Shown here piece after piece: positions 37,602 to 47,155 of a DNA stretch of 64,000 nt. Origin of the DNA: Streptomyces chrestomyceticus JCM 4735. Lineage in GTDB: Bacteria > Actinomycetota > Actinomycetes > Streptomycetales > Streptomycetaceae. The translations under genes and the position numbers were made by a program. Numbering within the stretch: the first letter of the stretch is position 1; each line of letters begins with the position of its first letter. The notes below the pieces were generated by a model. That model was not told the origin of the DNA and made no database searches. It saw only the letters and a program-made list of their open reading frames with translations. Location of the stretch: the NCBI RefSeq assembly GCF_003865135.1, contig NZ_BHZC01000001.1:2728001-2792000 (forward strand), written 5' to 3'.

Positions 37602-38437
37602 TCATCGCCCCACGTCAGCCAACTTGGCGCGGAGCTGGAGTACAGACTTGGTGTGGATCTGGCTGACCCGGCTCTCGGTGACCCCGAGGACGTTGCCGAT
37701 CTCGGCGAGCGTAAGACCCTCGTAGTAGTAGAGCGTCACGACGGTCTTCTCCCGCTCGGGAAGCGTGTTGATGGCCCTGGCCAGCAGCCGCCGCAGCTCA
37801 CGGTCCTCGGCCACCTCGACCGGGTTGTCGGCAGCCGTGTCCTCCAGGGTGTCCATCAGGCTCAACCGGTCGCCACCCTCACCGCCGACGTGCAGCAGTT
37901 CCTCCAGGGCGACGACGTTGGCCAGAGACAGTTGGCTGAAGACCCCGTGGAGTTCCTCCAAGGCGATGCCCATTTCCGAGGCCACCTCCGCCTCGGACGG
38001 GGTACGCCGTAGTTGGGCCTCCAGCGTGGCGTACGCCCGCTCGACCGCCCTGGCCTTTTGCCGTACCGACCGCGGGATCCAGTCCAGGGCACGCAGTTCG
38101 TCGATCATCGCGCCCCGGATGCGGGTGATGGCGTACGTCTCGAACTTGATCGACCGCTCGGGATCGAACTTCTCGATGGCGTCGATGAGCCCGAAGACTC
38201 CGGAGGAGACGAAGTCGGCCTGCTCGACGTTGGGCGGCAGGCCGACACTGACCCGGCCGGCGACGTACTTCACCAGGGGCGAGTAGTGCAGGATCAGCTG
38301 CTCCCGCAGCCGCCCGTCGCCCGAGATCTTGTAGGCGCGCCACAGCTCCTCCAGTGAGGTGGGCGCGGCGGGGCGCACGCTACCGCGCGCGGCGGGGGCG
38401 CGGCCGCGCGGTCGGACCCGGAGGTGTGCTGGGGCAT
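37602..38437 (-). CDS. whiG: Sporulation sigma factor WhiG, apparent frameshift
   Basis: WhiG is the FliA-type sigma factor that commits Streptomyces aerial hyphae to sporulation. Regions 2 to 4 are intact: [58 protein letters not shown], and the region-4 helix-turn-helix [20 protein letters not shown]. The standard start [12 protein letters not shown] (ATG 38437, AAGG upstream) is in another frame; the frames meet at a five-G run (38394-38398). One more G gives the expected 278-residue protein. Without correction the frame would have to start at 38477 with an unrelated N-terminus. Confidence 0.93.
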
Positions 38438-38803
38438 TCGTTGCCTTGAGCCGTTCTGCCGAAACACTGGGGAACACGTGCGTGAGGTTGAATTACTCGT
38501 GAGCGTAGCGTGACTGCAGTGTCGCGATGCGCGATGAAGGGTCGCCCGGGAGTGCGCAGATACGTTCCGCTGCCCGCACCCCCGGGTTACAGGGGGCGAC
38601 GCCAAATCCACTCGCAGGGGGATGGAAGCGTCGTTACGGGCGCCCGGCGCACGCTCCCCCACACGCGGCTTCACCACCGATCGCCGCAGTGACCACCGAT
38701 ACGCCTTACCGCCACCCAGCGGCTCCAGGACTCCGTAAGCAGAAACGCACCAAACCCGACTCTTGCGCACATTCCTCCCGCCTTTTCACCCGTTCGCCAC
38801 AGG
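38438..38803. other. whiG upstream region
   Basis: About 365 bases between dprA and whiG. It should contain the whiG promoter on the minus strand. No gene and no clear promoter hexamers seen. Confidence 0.4.
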
Positions 38804-39967
38804 TCAAGTACCGCCTCTCCGGGGCCCTGCGGCGCCTGCGGGGCACCGCACCAACTCCCAGACAGCTCCACACCTTTGAACGAATCCCAACGACTGCAAC
38901 TCGAAGAGCTTGCCCTGCGCGACTTCCTCTGCCGTACCCGAGTCCCGCGCCAGTCGCCGCGAGTCCGCACCACCCCGCGCGGGGACCGCTTCGAGCACCC
39001 GGGACGCCACCGGATCAAGAAGATCACGCGCCAGGGTCGGCCCACGCTGCGCGGGAGCGAGGTCGCCGATGCTGCCGACCAGCTCGATCACTTCGGCGGC
39101 TTCGGTCACCACTACGGCCTCGTCGCGCAGCAGTTGGTGCACGCCCGCCGACAGCCCGCTGGTGACCGGCCCCGGCATCCCCATGGTGAACCGGCCCAGC
39201 TCTGCCGCCCGCCGGGCGGTGACCAGCGATCCGCTGCGCAGTTCGGCCTCTACGACGACGGTGCCACGGGTGAGGGCCGCGATGACCCGGTTCCGCATGA
39301 TGAATCGACTCCGGGTCGGATGATCTCCCGGTGGCAACTCCGCGATCACCAAGCCCTGTTCCGCGAGTCGGTGGATCAACTCGGTGTGTCCCCGCGGGTA
39401 GGCGTAGTCGACGCCGGAGGCCAGTACCGCGACCGAGGCCCCCTTCGCTGCCAGGGCGCCTCGATGAGCCGCGCCATCCACTCCGTAAGCAGCCCCTGAC
39501 ACCACCGTCCAGCCACGGTCGGCCAGGCCGGCGCTGAGGGTGGCCGCCAAGTGGGCGCCGTACTCCGTGCAGGCGCGAGCGCCCACGACCGCGACGGACC
39601 GTAAGGCCCACATGCGCAAGTTCGCGCGCCCGCGTACCCACAGGCCGATGGGTTTGCCATCCCCTAAATCGTTCAATTGCTGTGGCCACTCGTCGTCTCC
39701 CGGGCAGATGAACCGGCCGCCGAGTGCAGCGACGGCCGCAAGATCTGCAGCGGCTCTGTCGGCGTCCGTCCGTGACGCTCGCAGACGCAGGCCCTTGTAT
39801 TTTTCTTTCGACACTCCTTGCGGCATGTCCCACTCGCCGAGCAGGGACTGTACGAGGTGTACAGGCGTCGTCTGCCTCAGCCACCGGCCCACCGCTTCGT
39901 CACCGGGCTCAGCGATACGCGTCAATGCCGCGCGTGCCGCCCTCTCCTCCTCCCCCACTTCACTCAT
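38804..39967 (-). CDS. dprA: DNA-processing protein DprA/Smf
   Basis: A 387-residue protein with the DprA Rossmann domain: VAVVGARACTEYGAHLA, VVSGAAYGVDGAAHRGAL, VLASGVDYAYPRGH, FIMRNRVIAALTRGTVVVEA and SGSLVTARRAAELGR. A C-terminal winged-helix-like domain (KLFELQSLGFVQR) follows. DprA loads RecA on incoming single strands in competent bacteria; in Streptomyces its role is unclear. ATG 39967 has GGGAG upstream. Follows comM after a 734-base gap. Confidence 0.95.
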   Translation of the reverse strand: MSEVGEEERAARAALTRIAEPGDEAVGRWLRQTTPVHLVQSLLGEWDMPQGVSKEKYKGLRLRASRTDADRAAADLAAVAALGGRFICPGDDEWPQQLNDLGDGKPIGLWVRGRANLRMWALRSVAVVGARACTEYGAHLAATLSAGLADRGWTVVSGAAYGVDGAAHRGALAAKGASVAVLASGVDYAYPRGHTELIHRLAEQGLVIAELPPGDHPTRSRFIMRNRVIAALTRGTVVVEAELRSGSLVTARRAAELGRFTMGMPGPVTSGLSAGVHQLLRDEAVVVTEAAEVIELVGSIGDLAPAQRGPTLARDLLDPVASRVLEAVPARGGADSRRLARDSGTAEEVAQGKLFELQSLGFVQRCGAVWELVRCPAGAAGPRRGGT

Positions 39968-40309
39968 GCGCCGGCTCCCTGGCGCTCGCTCGCTGTAGAA
40001 CAGCCTTCGGTCCCCCGCATGTCCCTCTCCCCTTCTCCGTCTACCGCTTCCTCGTCATTCGAGCAGCGCCGTGTAGCCGAAAGCGGTAACTGGTAACCGA
40101 TCCGCCACACGTCGTCGGCCAGGCAGCCAACGGCGACCAGCCCTCGCCGTCGACTGCCCGCTGCCCGCCTTCATCCATTCGGCCTTACGCTCCTCAGGTG
40201 ACGGGTGTTCTCACCCGCCCGAGGTACGGCTGGGCCCGAGACGTGCTTCGGCGCCTGGTCGGAGCCCGTTCGTATCGAGCCGAACTGCGCTCGTACGCCT
40301 TGCTCTCCT

Positions 40310-40363
40310 TCCCCCCCCGCCCCCTCCCCTCCTCCTCCCCTCCTCCTCCCCTCGACCATCCTC
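40310..40363. repeat. Polypyrimidine tract
   Basis: About 50 bases almost purely C and T on the plus strand, with the block CCTCCTCCCCT directly repeated and an eight-C run. Such tracts can form triplex or quadruplex DNA; effect unknown. Confidence 0.75.
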
Positions 40364-40390
40364 GGACGGTAGGCGTCAGTCGTCGGTCGG

Positions 40391-40418
40391 CAGTCGGCAG
40401 TCGGCAGTCGGCAGTCGG
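40391..40418. repeat. Four tandem copies of CAGTCGG
   Basis: A perfect 7-base repeat, four copies, flanked by degenerate copies (GTCGGTCGG before, CAGGCATCGG after). Confidence 0.9.
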
Positions 40419-40701
40419 CAGGCATCGGACGGCGGGCGTCAGGCGTTGGACGCCGGTCGCCTGACGGTCGTCCGACGACTGCCGCCCGTCATCCACCGGA
40501 CCACCGACCGCTCCGTCGACGCAGCACCACAACCATCCCGCCGGGCGACGCCTCCCATACGCACCACTCGCCACTCCCAACACAACGGCAGCATCCGCGT
40601 CGCCACACCAACTGCGCCACACCGACAGCGCCAGGAGCCACCCGCCAGGGCCGCCCCACCAGCCCACCAGCCCGACCGAAGGAGCGCGCAGCTCCGCTCC
40701 C

Positions 40702-42318
40702 TCACCTCACCCCCGCCGCCAAAGGCACCCCCCGCCTGATGCCCGTGCGGAGTTCCAAAGCCCAGTTGATGTCCTCGGCAGTCGGGCGGTCGTGGCCTGC
40801 GAGGTCGGCTGAGGTCCAGGCGACCCGGAGTACGCGGTCCATGCCGCGGGCCGTCAGGAGGCCGGTTTCGAGATCGTGTTCTGCCTGCGCCATCGCGCCC
40901 GGGGCGACTTGCCAGCGCGTACGCAGTTCGTGGCCCGGGACCTCACTGTTGGTGCTCCATGGCGTGTCCGCGAGCCGGGCTGCTGCGCGGTCGCGGGCGG
41001 CTCGTACTCGTTCGGCGACTTCGGCAGTGGTTTCGGCGCTCTGGGCGAGCGAGAGCAATTCGGAGCGTGCGACGGGCTCCACCGCCACCCGTAGGTCGAC
41101 CCGGTCCATCAGCGGACCCGACAGCCGGGCACGGTAGCGCCGGATGGTGGACGGGCGGCATTCGCAGCCGCCTCCGAGCGTGCCGTGGCGCCCGCAAGGG
41201 CAGGGGTTGGCGGCCAGGGCCAGCAGGAACTTCGCCGGCATACGCATCATTCCGGCGGCCCGCGCGACTACGACGTACCCCGACTCCAGCGGCTGCCGTA
41301 ATGCGTCCAGCACGCGGGCGTTGCATTCGGCTGCTTCGTCGATGAAAAGAACGCCGTGGTGCGCCAGCGACACGGCTCCGGGCCGGGGAAGGCCGCTGCC
41401 GCCACCCACGAGCGAGGCCATCGTCGCGCTGTGGTGAGGCGCGCAGTACGGCGGGCGATCCACAAGTGGCTGCCCCGGCGGCAGGGCGCCGGCCACCGAA
41501 TGCACCGCCGTCACCTCCAGGGACTCCTTGGGCGAAAGGCGGGGAAGCAACCCGGGCAGGCGTTCGGCCAGGAGAGTTTTCCCAGCTCCCGGAGGGCCTA
41601 GGAAGAAGATATGGTGGCGTCCGGCTGCCGCCACTTCCAGGGCTCTTCGTGCGCTGTACTGTCCGGCGACGTCCGACAGATCGGGCAGCCGGTCGCCACC
41701 CATGCGCTCCACTCCCAGCCCGGTACCGGGCACGGCCAGCCCCGCCAGCAGCGAATCGGGGCGCCCTTCGGCGATCGCGTTGTCCTGCTCCTCTTCCGGC
41801 ACCGGCTCGTCGGTGAGCACCGCGATCAGCTGCCTGAGACTGCGTACGCCGAGAACGGAGACCCCCGGGACGAGCGATGCCTCGGCCACGGTCTTCTCCG
41901 GTACGACCACCTGGCGGTATCCGGCGTCGGCCGCCGCCAGGACGGCCGGGAGGACTCCACGCACCGGTCGGACGCGTCCGTCCAACCCCAGCTCACCGAT
42001 CATGACGAGGTCGGACAGCTCACGCGGATCGATCCGTTCCGCCGCGCCGAGCACCGCGCAGGCCACGGCGAGGTCGAATCCGCTGCCGCCCTTGGGCACC
42101 GAGGCCGGGCTGAGGCCGACGGTGAGCTTCTTCTGCGGCCACTCGCCGCCGGAGTTCACGACGGCGGCCCGTACCCTGTCCCGCGATTCGATCAAGCTCT
42201 TGTCCGGCAGTCCGACGAGCGCGAAGGCCGCCACCCCCGGCTCCAGGTCCGCCTGGACCTCCACGACCACGCCTTCGACCCCGACCAGCGCGACCGAGCA
42301 CGTACGGGCGAATCCCAT
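40702..42318 (-). CDS. comM: YifB/ComM-family Mg-chelatase-like AAA ATPase
   Basis: A 538-residue protein. The N-terminal domain has GLPDKSLIESRDRVRAAV and the ChlI-type AAA+ core follows: Walker A FFLGPPGAGKTLLA near residue 240, Walker B GVLFIDEAAE, and ALAANPCPCG, then the C-terminal Mg_chelatase domain. ComM helicases promote branch migration in natural transformation. ATG 42318 begins two bases past the yraN stop. Operon order yraN-comM-dprA is the conserved one. Confidence 0.94.
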   Translation of the reverse strand: MGFARTCSVALVGVEGVVVEVQADLEPGVAAFALVGLPDKSLIESRDRVRAAVVNSGGEWPQKKLTVGLSPASVPKGGSGFDLAVACAVLGAAERIDPRELSDLVMIGELGLDGRVRPVRGVLPAVLAAADAGYRQVVVPEKTVAEASLVPGVSVLGVRSLRQLIAVLTDEPVPEEEQDNAIAEGRPDSLLAGLAVPGTGLGVERMGGDRLPDLSDVAGQYSARRALEVAAAGRHHIFFLGPPGAGKTLLAERLPGLLPRLSPKESLEVTAVHSVAGALPPGQPLVDRPPYCAPHHSATMASLVGGGSGLPRPGAVSLAHHGVLFIDEAAECNARVLDALRQPLESGYVVVARAAGMMRMPAKFLLALAANPCPCGRHGTLGGGCECRPSTIRRYRARLSGPLMDRVDLRVAVEPVARSELLSLAQSAETTAEVAERVRAARDRAAARLADTPWSTNSEVPGHELRTRWQVAPGAMAQAEHDLETGLLTARGMDRVLRVAWTSADLAGHDRPTAEDINWALELRTGIRRGVPLAAGVR

Positions 42319-42319
42319 G

Positions 42320-42831
42320 TCAGGTCACTCCCCGCACATGCTCCAGAAGCGGTGCGCCACGCGACGGCAGCAGCACTCCGATCACGTCGATGCGCACTCC
42401 GCCGGGCGGTGGGCCGCCGTGTCCCTCCAGCCAGCGCTCCGCCAGGCGCAGAAGACGGGCGGCCTTCTCCGGCCGTACGGCTGCCATGGGGTGTTCGTAC
42501 GAGCCCGCGCGGCGGGCCTTGACCTCGCAGAGCACCAGGGCATCACCGTCGGCTGCCACGATGTCGACCTCGCCGTCCTGGCATCGCCAGTTGCGATCCA
42601 GGATGCGCATGCCGACCGTGGTCAGGTGGCGTGCGGCCAGGTCTTCCCCGTAGCGTCCGAGCGCTCGGCGTGCGCTGGTGACGGGCAGGTCGTAGGGGGC
42701 GGTGGCCGGTCCGACGGGATGTCGGAGGCGGCGGGAGCGGGATCGGGAGCGGCGGGCGACGGTACGGGAGCCGGGCGGGCCGTCTCCGCAGCTTGTCGCC
42801 GTCCGGCCGTTTCGGGCCTGCGATGCGCCAC
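42320..42831 (-). CDS. yraN: YraN/UPF0102 endonuclease-like protein, probable frameshift near start
   Basis: The C-terminal ~115 residues are a clear UPF0102 protein with a PD-(D/E)xK-like core: [46 protein letters not shown]. In the uninterrupted frame the N-terminus has no ATG or GTG near the domain and would reach back to 42961. If one G is added to the five-G run at 42695-42699, a frame opens from GTG 42831 ([11 protein letters not shown]..., a Pro/Ala-rich leader) giving 170 residues. Function of the family is not established. Confidence 0.8.
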
Positions 42832-43140
42832 CGCATGACTCCCGCGGTGCGCCGCTCAGTCCTCGCGGCGTCTCCTCCGGGGGTGACGAACCACGCGGAT
42901 GCTCCCGCGGGCCCGCCTCGCACCGGTCAGGTCCGTACTTCTTCTCGTTCGTGGCGTTCACTCGGCACCACCTCCGGCACCGACTGTGACGCTTCAGCCA
43001 CGGACTTTTGGATCTTGGTGGACTACCGAGCGGTTGTGGACAACTTCGTCACTCGACCCGGTGATACCCCCGCCTCTCCGAGCCCCGCAGGGCCCGCGCC
43101 GAGCCCAGCGCGCGCCTGCCTCGACCGGCCCGGCGGCGCC

Positions 43141-43449
43141 TCAGCTCCCCGGAAGATCCAGGTCGCTCTTGTTCAGCTCCTCGATGTTCACGTCCTTGAA
43201 CGTCAACACGCGTACCTGCTTCACGAAACGAGCCGGCCGGTACATGTCCCAGACCCACGCATCAGCCATCGAGACCTCGAAGAAGACCTCGCCCTGTACG
43301 GAGTGCACCTGCATCTCGTAATCGTTCGTGAGATAGAAGCGACGCTCGGTCTCGATCACATACTTGAACAGCCCGACGACATCGCGGTACTCCCGGTAGA
43401 GCTTCAGCTCCATCTCGGTCTCGTACTTTTCGAGGTCCTCGGCGCTCAT
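43141..43449 (-). CDS. DUF2469 family protein
   Basis: A 102-residue actinobacterial protein of unknown function, highly conserved (MSAEDLEKYETEMELKLYRE, VVGLFKYVIETERRFYLTND, VFFEVSMADAWVWDMYR). No signal or membrane segment. ATG 43449 with GGGGAT upstream. Usually found, as here, between the sip/NUDIX genes and yraN. Confidence 0.93.
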   Translation of the reverse strand: MSAEDLEKYETEMELKLYREYRDVVGLFKYVIETERRFYLTNDYEMQVHSVQGEVFFEVSMADAWVWDMYRPARFVKQVRVLTFKDVNIEELNKSDLDLPGS

Positions 43450-43487
43450 GGCAGATCCCCTTCAGCCGTGCGTCCCCCTATTGTGCG

Positions 43488-44057
43488 TCAGACGCTCTCG
43501 GTAGCCAGCAGCACCGGCGCGTCAGGGGGTCCTTCGTCGAGCAGCCTGCGCAGCAGCTCGACGAATCCCGTCGGATACACCGTCTCATGCGACGCGGAAA
43601 GATCTTCCAAAGTCCACCACCTCAGTCCCGACACGCTGCGTCGCTCAAGATCTGTCTGCCCCGACATCTCGGTTGCAGTCCGGTCGGTACGAGCCAGGTA
43701 GTACCACTCGTCCTGTTCCCAGCGCCTGCCGTCGAAGGGGAAGGCGCAGCGCCGCTTCCACAGCAGCGGACCGAGCCGTACGCCGGTGATCCCCGTCTCT
43801 TCGGCCAGCTCCCTGCGCGCGGCCTCCTCGCGGGTCTCCTCGCCCTCCAGGCCGCCGCCGGGCGTGAACCACCAGGTACGGGTCGGATCGCTTGGTTCGT
43901 AACCGTTCAGCAGCAGGACCCGGTCGTTCCCGTCGAGCAGCACCACCCGTGAGACCTGGCGCACCTCCACCGGCAGTTCCCCAGCCGTATCAGGCATCCC
44001 ATGAGCCTCATGCACCACGTCATCACCCATCGCATCGGAGCCCGTCACGTCAGCCAT
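43488..44057 (-). CDS. NUDIX hydrolase
   Basis: A 189-residue protein with a full NUDIX box: GGGLEGEETREEAARRELAE continuing ETGITG near residue 75. The family hydrolyses nucleoside diphosphates linked to another group; substrate unknown. ATG 44057 has GGGAGG upstream and overlaps the end of sipZ by 8 bases, so the two are co-transcribed. Confidence 0.92.
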   Translation of the reverse strand: MADVTGSDAMGDDVVHEAHGMPDTAGELPVEVRQVSRVVLLDGNDRVLLLNGYEPSDPTRTWWFTPGGGLEGEETREEAARRELAEETGITGVRLGPLLWKRRCAFPFDGRRWEQDEWYYLARTDRTATEMSGQTDLERRSVSGLRWWTLEDLSASHETVYPTGFVELLRRLLDEGPPDAPVLLATESV

Positions 44058-44778
44058 TCCTACGCCTCCCCCATCGCGCCACCGGCCCGTACGCCGCACC
44101 GCCCAGGATCATCACCGCTCCGACGACGACCGCGATGACGATGACGCGTACCGGTCCGGGCTGCGACGTGCCGCCTGGCATCGCCGCGAAGCTCTGCGGC
44201 CGTTCCACCACGCCCATGCTGCCGACCGGCCACGCCCGGGCGTCCACCCGCGCGTCCACGGCCTCGCGCGACACGGAGCCGTGGTCGGCGTCCTTGAGGT
44301 GCGTTCGGGAGTCCAGGGAGTCGTTGCGGTGATCACCGAGAAGGAAGAGCTGGCCCACCGGCACCTTTGAGCTGAAGCCGGTCGGTGAGGCCGGGCCCGT
44401 GGCGTGCAGATACGGTTCTTCGACGGGCTTGCCGTTGATCGTCAGCCGGCCGTCCTTGCTGCAGCAGGCGACCGTGTCGCCGCCCACCCCGACGACCCGC
44501 TTGATCATCGGCACGTCGCCCCACACCGCGTCCCGGAAGACCACGACGTCCCCGCGCCGCACCTCGGAGCCGTCCACCCGCTCGGCCAGCACCCGGTCCC
44601 CCACCCCGATCGTCGGGGCCATCGAGTCGGTCGGCACCGTGTAGGGGCGGTAGGTCAGCGCTCCCCATACGAAGCCGCCCAGGAACAGCACACAGCCGAC
44701 GGCCACGACCAGACCGGACAGCACACTGCCCGTCGTCCGGCCGCGGCCGTCGCCCGTACGTGTCTTGCTGCTGCTCAT
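44050..44778 (-). CDS. sipZ: Type I signal peptidase (SipZ-like)
   Basis: A 242-residue signal peptidase. N-terminal membrane anchor (LSGLVVAVGCVLFLGGFVWG), catalytic Ser in VPTDSMAPTIGVGDRV, catalytic Lys in MIKRVVGVGGDTV, and LLGDHRNDSLDSR. A C-terminal membrane helix (VIVIAVVVGAVMILGG) gives the two-anchor topology. ATG 44778 with GGGAG. Last of four tandem signal peptidase genes; heads a unit with the NUDIX gene. Assignment to sipZ is by position. Confidence 0.9.
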   Translation of the reverse strand: MSSSKTRTGDGRGRTTGSVLSGLVVAVGCVLFLGGFVWGALTYRPYTVPTDSMAPTIGVGDRVLAERVDGSEVRRGDVVVFRDAVWGDVPMIKRVVGVGGDTVACCSKDGRLTINGKPVEEPYLHATGPASPTGFSSKVPVGQLFLLGDHRNDSLDSRTHLKDADHGSVSREAVDARVDARAWPVGSMGVVERPQSFAAMPGGTSQPGPVRVIVIAVVVGAVMILGGAAYGPVARWGRRRNG

Positions 44779-44951
44779 CCCAGCGCTCCCGCCCCGCGAA
44801 CGACCCGCGTCGAAGATCTGGGACGGCACCCTACCCGGGGGTACGTTCCCCAGTCAGTACCATGAGAGTCAGCATCATGGGCCGGGACTCTCGCGGCCCA
44901 CGCCCGCCTCCGGGCCGCGCACCGCGCGCACGGCCCGGCGCGGTCACCCGC

Positions 44952-45965
44952 TCAGTCGGATGCCCGCTCCACCGCCTGCGCCACCCGCGCGGTCCGCCTA
45001 CGGCGCCGCCACAGCACGATCGGCACCGCGCCCGCGAGTCCGAGCGCCGCCGGCGTCGCCGCCATGGCCTTGTTCAGCGCGGGCTGGTCGAAGGTGTCCG
45101 GCACCGACAGCCACGACCAGCGGTTGATCGGCCAGGCGATCGTGAAGGCGCGGCCCACGACCTGCTTGGTCTCGACCGTGCCGTTGCCCTTGAGGTTCGT
45201 GTGGTAGCGCGAGTCGAGGGAGTCCTGGCGGTGGTCGCCCATGACCCAGATGCTGTCCTTCGGCACCTTGATCGGCCCGAACGGCTTGTCCCCGCACGGC
45301 GTGTTGCCCGGGTAGAGGTACGAGTCCTCCTTCAGGGCCGTGCCGTTGACCTTGACCGGGCCGGTGCCCTGGCACTCCACGGTGTCACCGCCGACGGCGA
45401 TGACCCGCTTGATCAGGTCCTTCTCCTCGGCCGACGGCATCAGGCCGATGAAGCTGAGGACCTGCTGGATCGCGTTGGGCTCGGGGGTGGGCACCTCGTT
45501 CAGCCAGCCGCCCGGGTCGTGGAAGACGACAACCTCGCCACGTTCCGGTTCGGAGCCGAACCAGGGGGTGAGCTTGTCCACGAGCACCCGGTCGCCGCGC
45601 TGCAGGGTGTCCTGCATCGAGTCGGACGGGATGGAGAACGCCTGCACCAGGAATGTCTTGATGATCAGCGCGAGGATCAGCGCGATCCCGATGAGGATCG
45701 GCAGCTCTTTCCAGAAGGCACGCGGCTTCTTGCCCTTCTTCACGCTGCCGCTCTCCTCCTCGTCCACCGGCTGTTCCTTGTCCAACGGCACTCCCGGGCC
45801 CGTCGGCCGACCGGGGCCGGCCGGCTGTCCCGGATCCGTCGCCCGTGCCGGGTCCGCCGGTCCTCCCGGCACTCCGGACGCGGCGGGCTGTGCGGACTCA
45901 CCGTTTCCCGCCGGCTCTTCGGGCTCTTCGGTTCCGGACCGCGCGCCGACCGCCAAGTCCCCCAC
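44952..45965 (-). CDS. sipY: Type I signal peptidase (SipY-like)
   Basis: A 337-residue signal peptidase. About 85 residues of acidic, Pro-rich cytosolic N-terminus precede the membrane helix (ELPILIGIALILALIIKTFL). Catalytic Ser is in IPSDSMQDTLQRGDRVLVDK and Lys in DLIKRVIAVGGDTVE; VMGDHRQDSLDSRYH follows. A C-terminal helix (AALGLAGAVPIVLW) is followed by an Arg cluster. GTG 45965 is chosen because AAGGAG ends five bases before it. It overlaps the end of sipX. Confidence 0.92.
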   Translation of the reverse strand: MGDLAVGARSGTEEPEEPAGNGESAQPAASGVPGGPADPARATDPGQPAGPGRPTGPGVPLDKEQPVDEEESGSVKKGKKPRAFWKELPILIGIALILALIIKTFLVQAFSIPSDSMQDTLQRGDRVLVDKLTPWFGSEPERGEVVVFHDPGGWLNEVPTPEPNAIQQVLSFIGLMPSAEEKDLIKRVIAVGGDTVECQGTGPVKVNGTALKEDSYLYPGNTPCGDKPFGPIKVPKDSIWVMGDHRQDSLDSRYHTNLKGNGTVETKQVVGRAFTIAWPINRWSWLSVPDTFDQPALNKAMAATPAALGLAGAVPIVLWRRRRRTARVAQAVERASD

Positions 45966-47155
45966 ATCCACTCCTTACTCCACGCCACTGCCTGCCCGAT
46001 AGCCGGTGCAGGCCCACCACTCCCATAACGAGCGGGAGTTCCGCAGGGGTCGGGAGTTCGGACAAACCGTCGGAGGACAGACTATGCGGAGCCTGCCGTG
46101 CCGTCGCCCTCGCGCCCGGCGCGTCGCGCACGGTCGCATAGGTGTCAGGCTCCTCCAGGCGGCGCCAGTGTCCCACCGGCCAGGCGATGACCACGGCCCG
46201 GCCGACCACGTTGTCCACCGAGATCGTCCCACGGTACGGCTCGTCCAGGTGATACCGCGAGTCCGCCGAATTGGAGCGGTGGTCGCCCATCACGAAGATC
46301 CGGCCGGCCGGAACCTTGACCTCGAATTTGAACTCCGAGGGCGAATCGCCCGGATGTATGTACGGCTCATTCAAGGGGTTCCGTTGACCGTGACATGCCC
46401 TTGCTTGTCACAGCACTTGACGGTGTCGCCCCCGACGCCCACCACTCGCTTGATCAGATCCTGCTCGTCGGCCGACGGGAGCAGACCGATGAAGGTCATG
46501 AACTCCTTGATCTGCTTGACCACCACCGGGTCGTCGGCGGAGGTGACCTGCTCGTCCTTCAGCCACCCCCCGGGGTCCTTGAAGACGACCACGTCACCGC
46601 GCTCGGGTTCCGAGCCGAACCAGGGGTGAGCTTGTCGACCAGGACCCGGTCGCCGATCCGGATGGTCTGCTCCATGGAGCCTGAGGGGATCACGAAGGCC
46701 TGGACGAGGAACGTCTTGAGCACCAGCGCGATGGCCAGGGCCACCCCGATGAGGATCGGTATCTCTTTGAGGTAGGAGCGACGCCTGCGCCGTTTGATAC
46801 GGCGCGCCTGGCGACGTCGTGCGGCACGTCCTCCAGTGGCGGGCCTGGTCGTTCGCGTACTGACGCGCGCGCCGCCGCCGGACCCGGCTCCTTCGCCGTA
46901 CGATGCGTCCCCGTGACCTGCGCTTTCGTACGGGCTGCCGCCGTGCCCCGCGTACGAGTCAGCCCTGTAGCCGGCCCCGAAGTCTGACCTGTGACCAGGC
47001 CCATGGCCGGTCCCGTAACCGGTTCCGTCGGCTCCGTACTCGGGCCCGAACACGGCGGACCCGCGCGAGCCGCCCCCGTACGCCGCTTCCCCGTCCGACT
47101 CGTCCGCGCCCGCCGCCCCCTGATGCCCGTGCCTGGGCCGCCCCCGGTTACCCAT
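45898..47155 (-). CDS. sipX: Type I signal peptidase (SipX-like), two apparent frameshifts
   Basis: Three consecutive frames encode one signal peptidase. Frame 1 (from ATG 47155): Gly/Tyr-rich N-terminus, membrane helix, catalytic Ser in VIPSGSMEQTIRIGDRV. Frame 2: VVVFKDPGGWL and catalytic Lys in DLIKRVVGVGGDTVK. Frame 3: NEPYIHPGD, VMGDHRSNSADSRYH and a possible C-terminal helix. The breaks are at four-G runs 46623-46626 and 46375-46378. One extra G at each restores LVDKLTPWFGSEPERG (matching SipY) and NGTPLNEPY, and gives 419 residues. Confidence 0.88.

Larger units (their letters stand above)
39968..40701. other. 734-base intergenic region between comM and dprA, repetitive
   Basis: No gene recognised. 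It holds a C/T-rich tract at 40310-40363 with CCTCCTCCCCT repeats and a 7-base tandem repeat at 40391-40418. Open frames here translate to low-complexity sequence. Confidence 0.6.
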
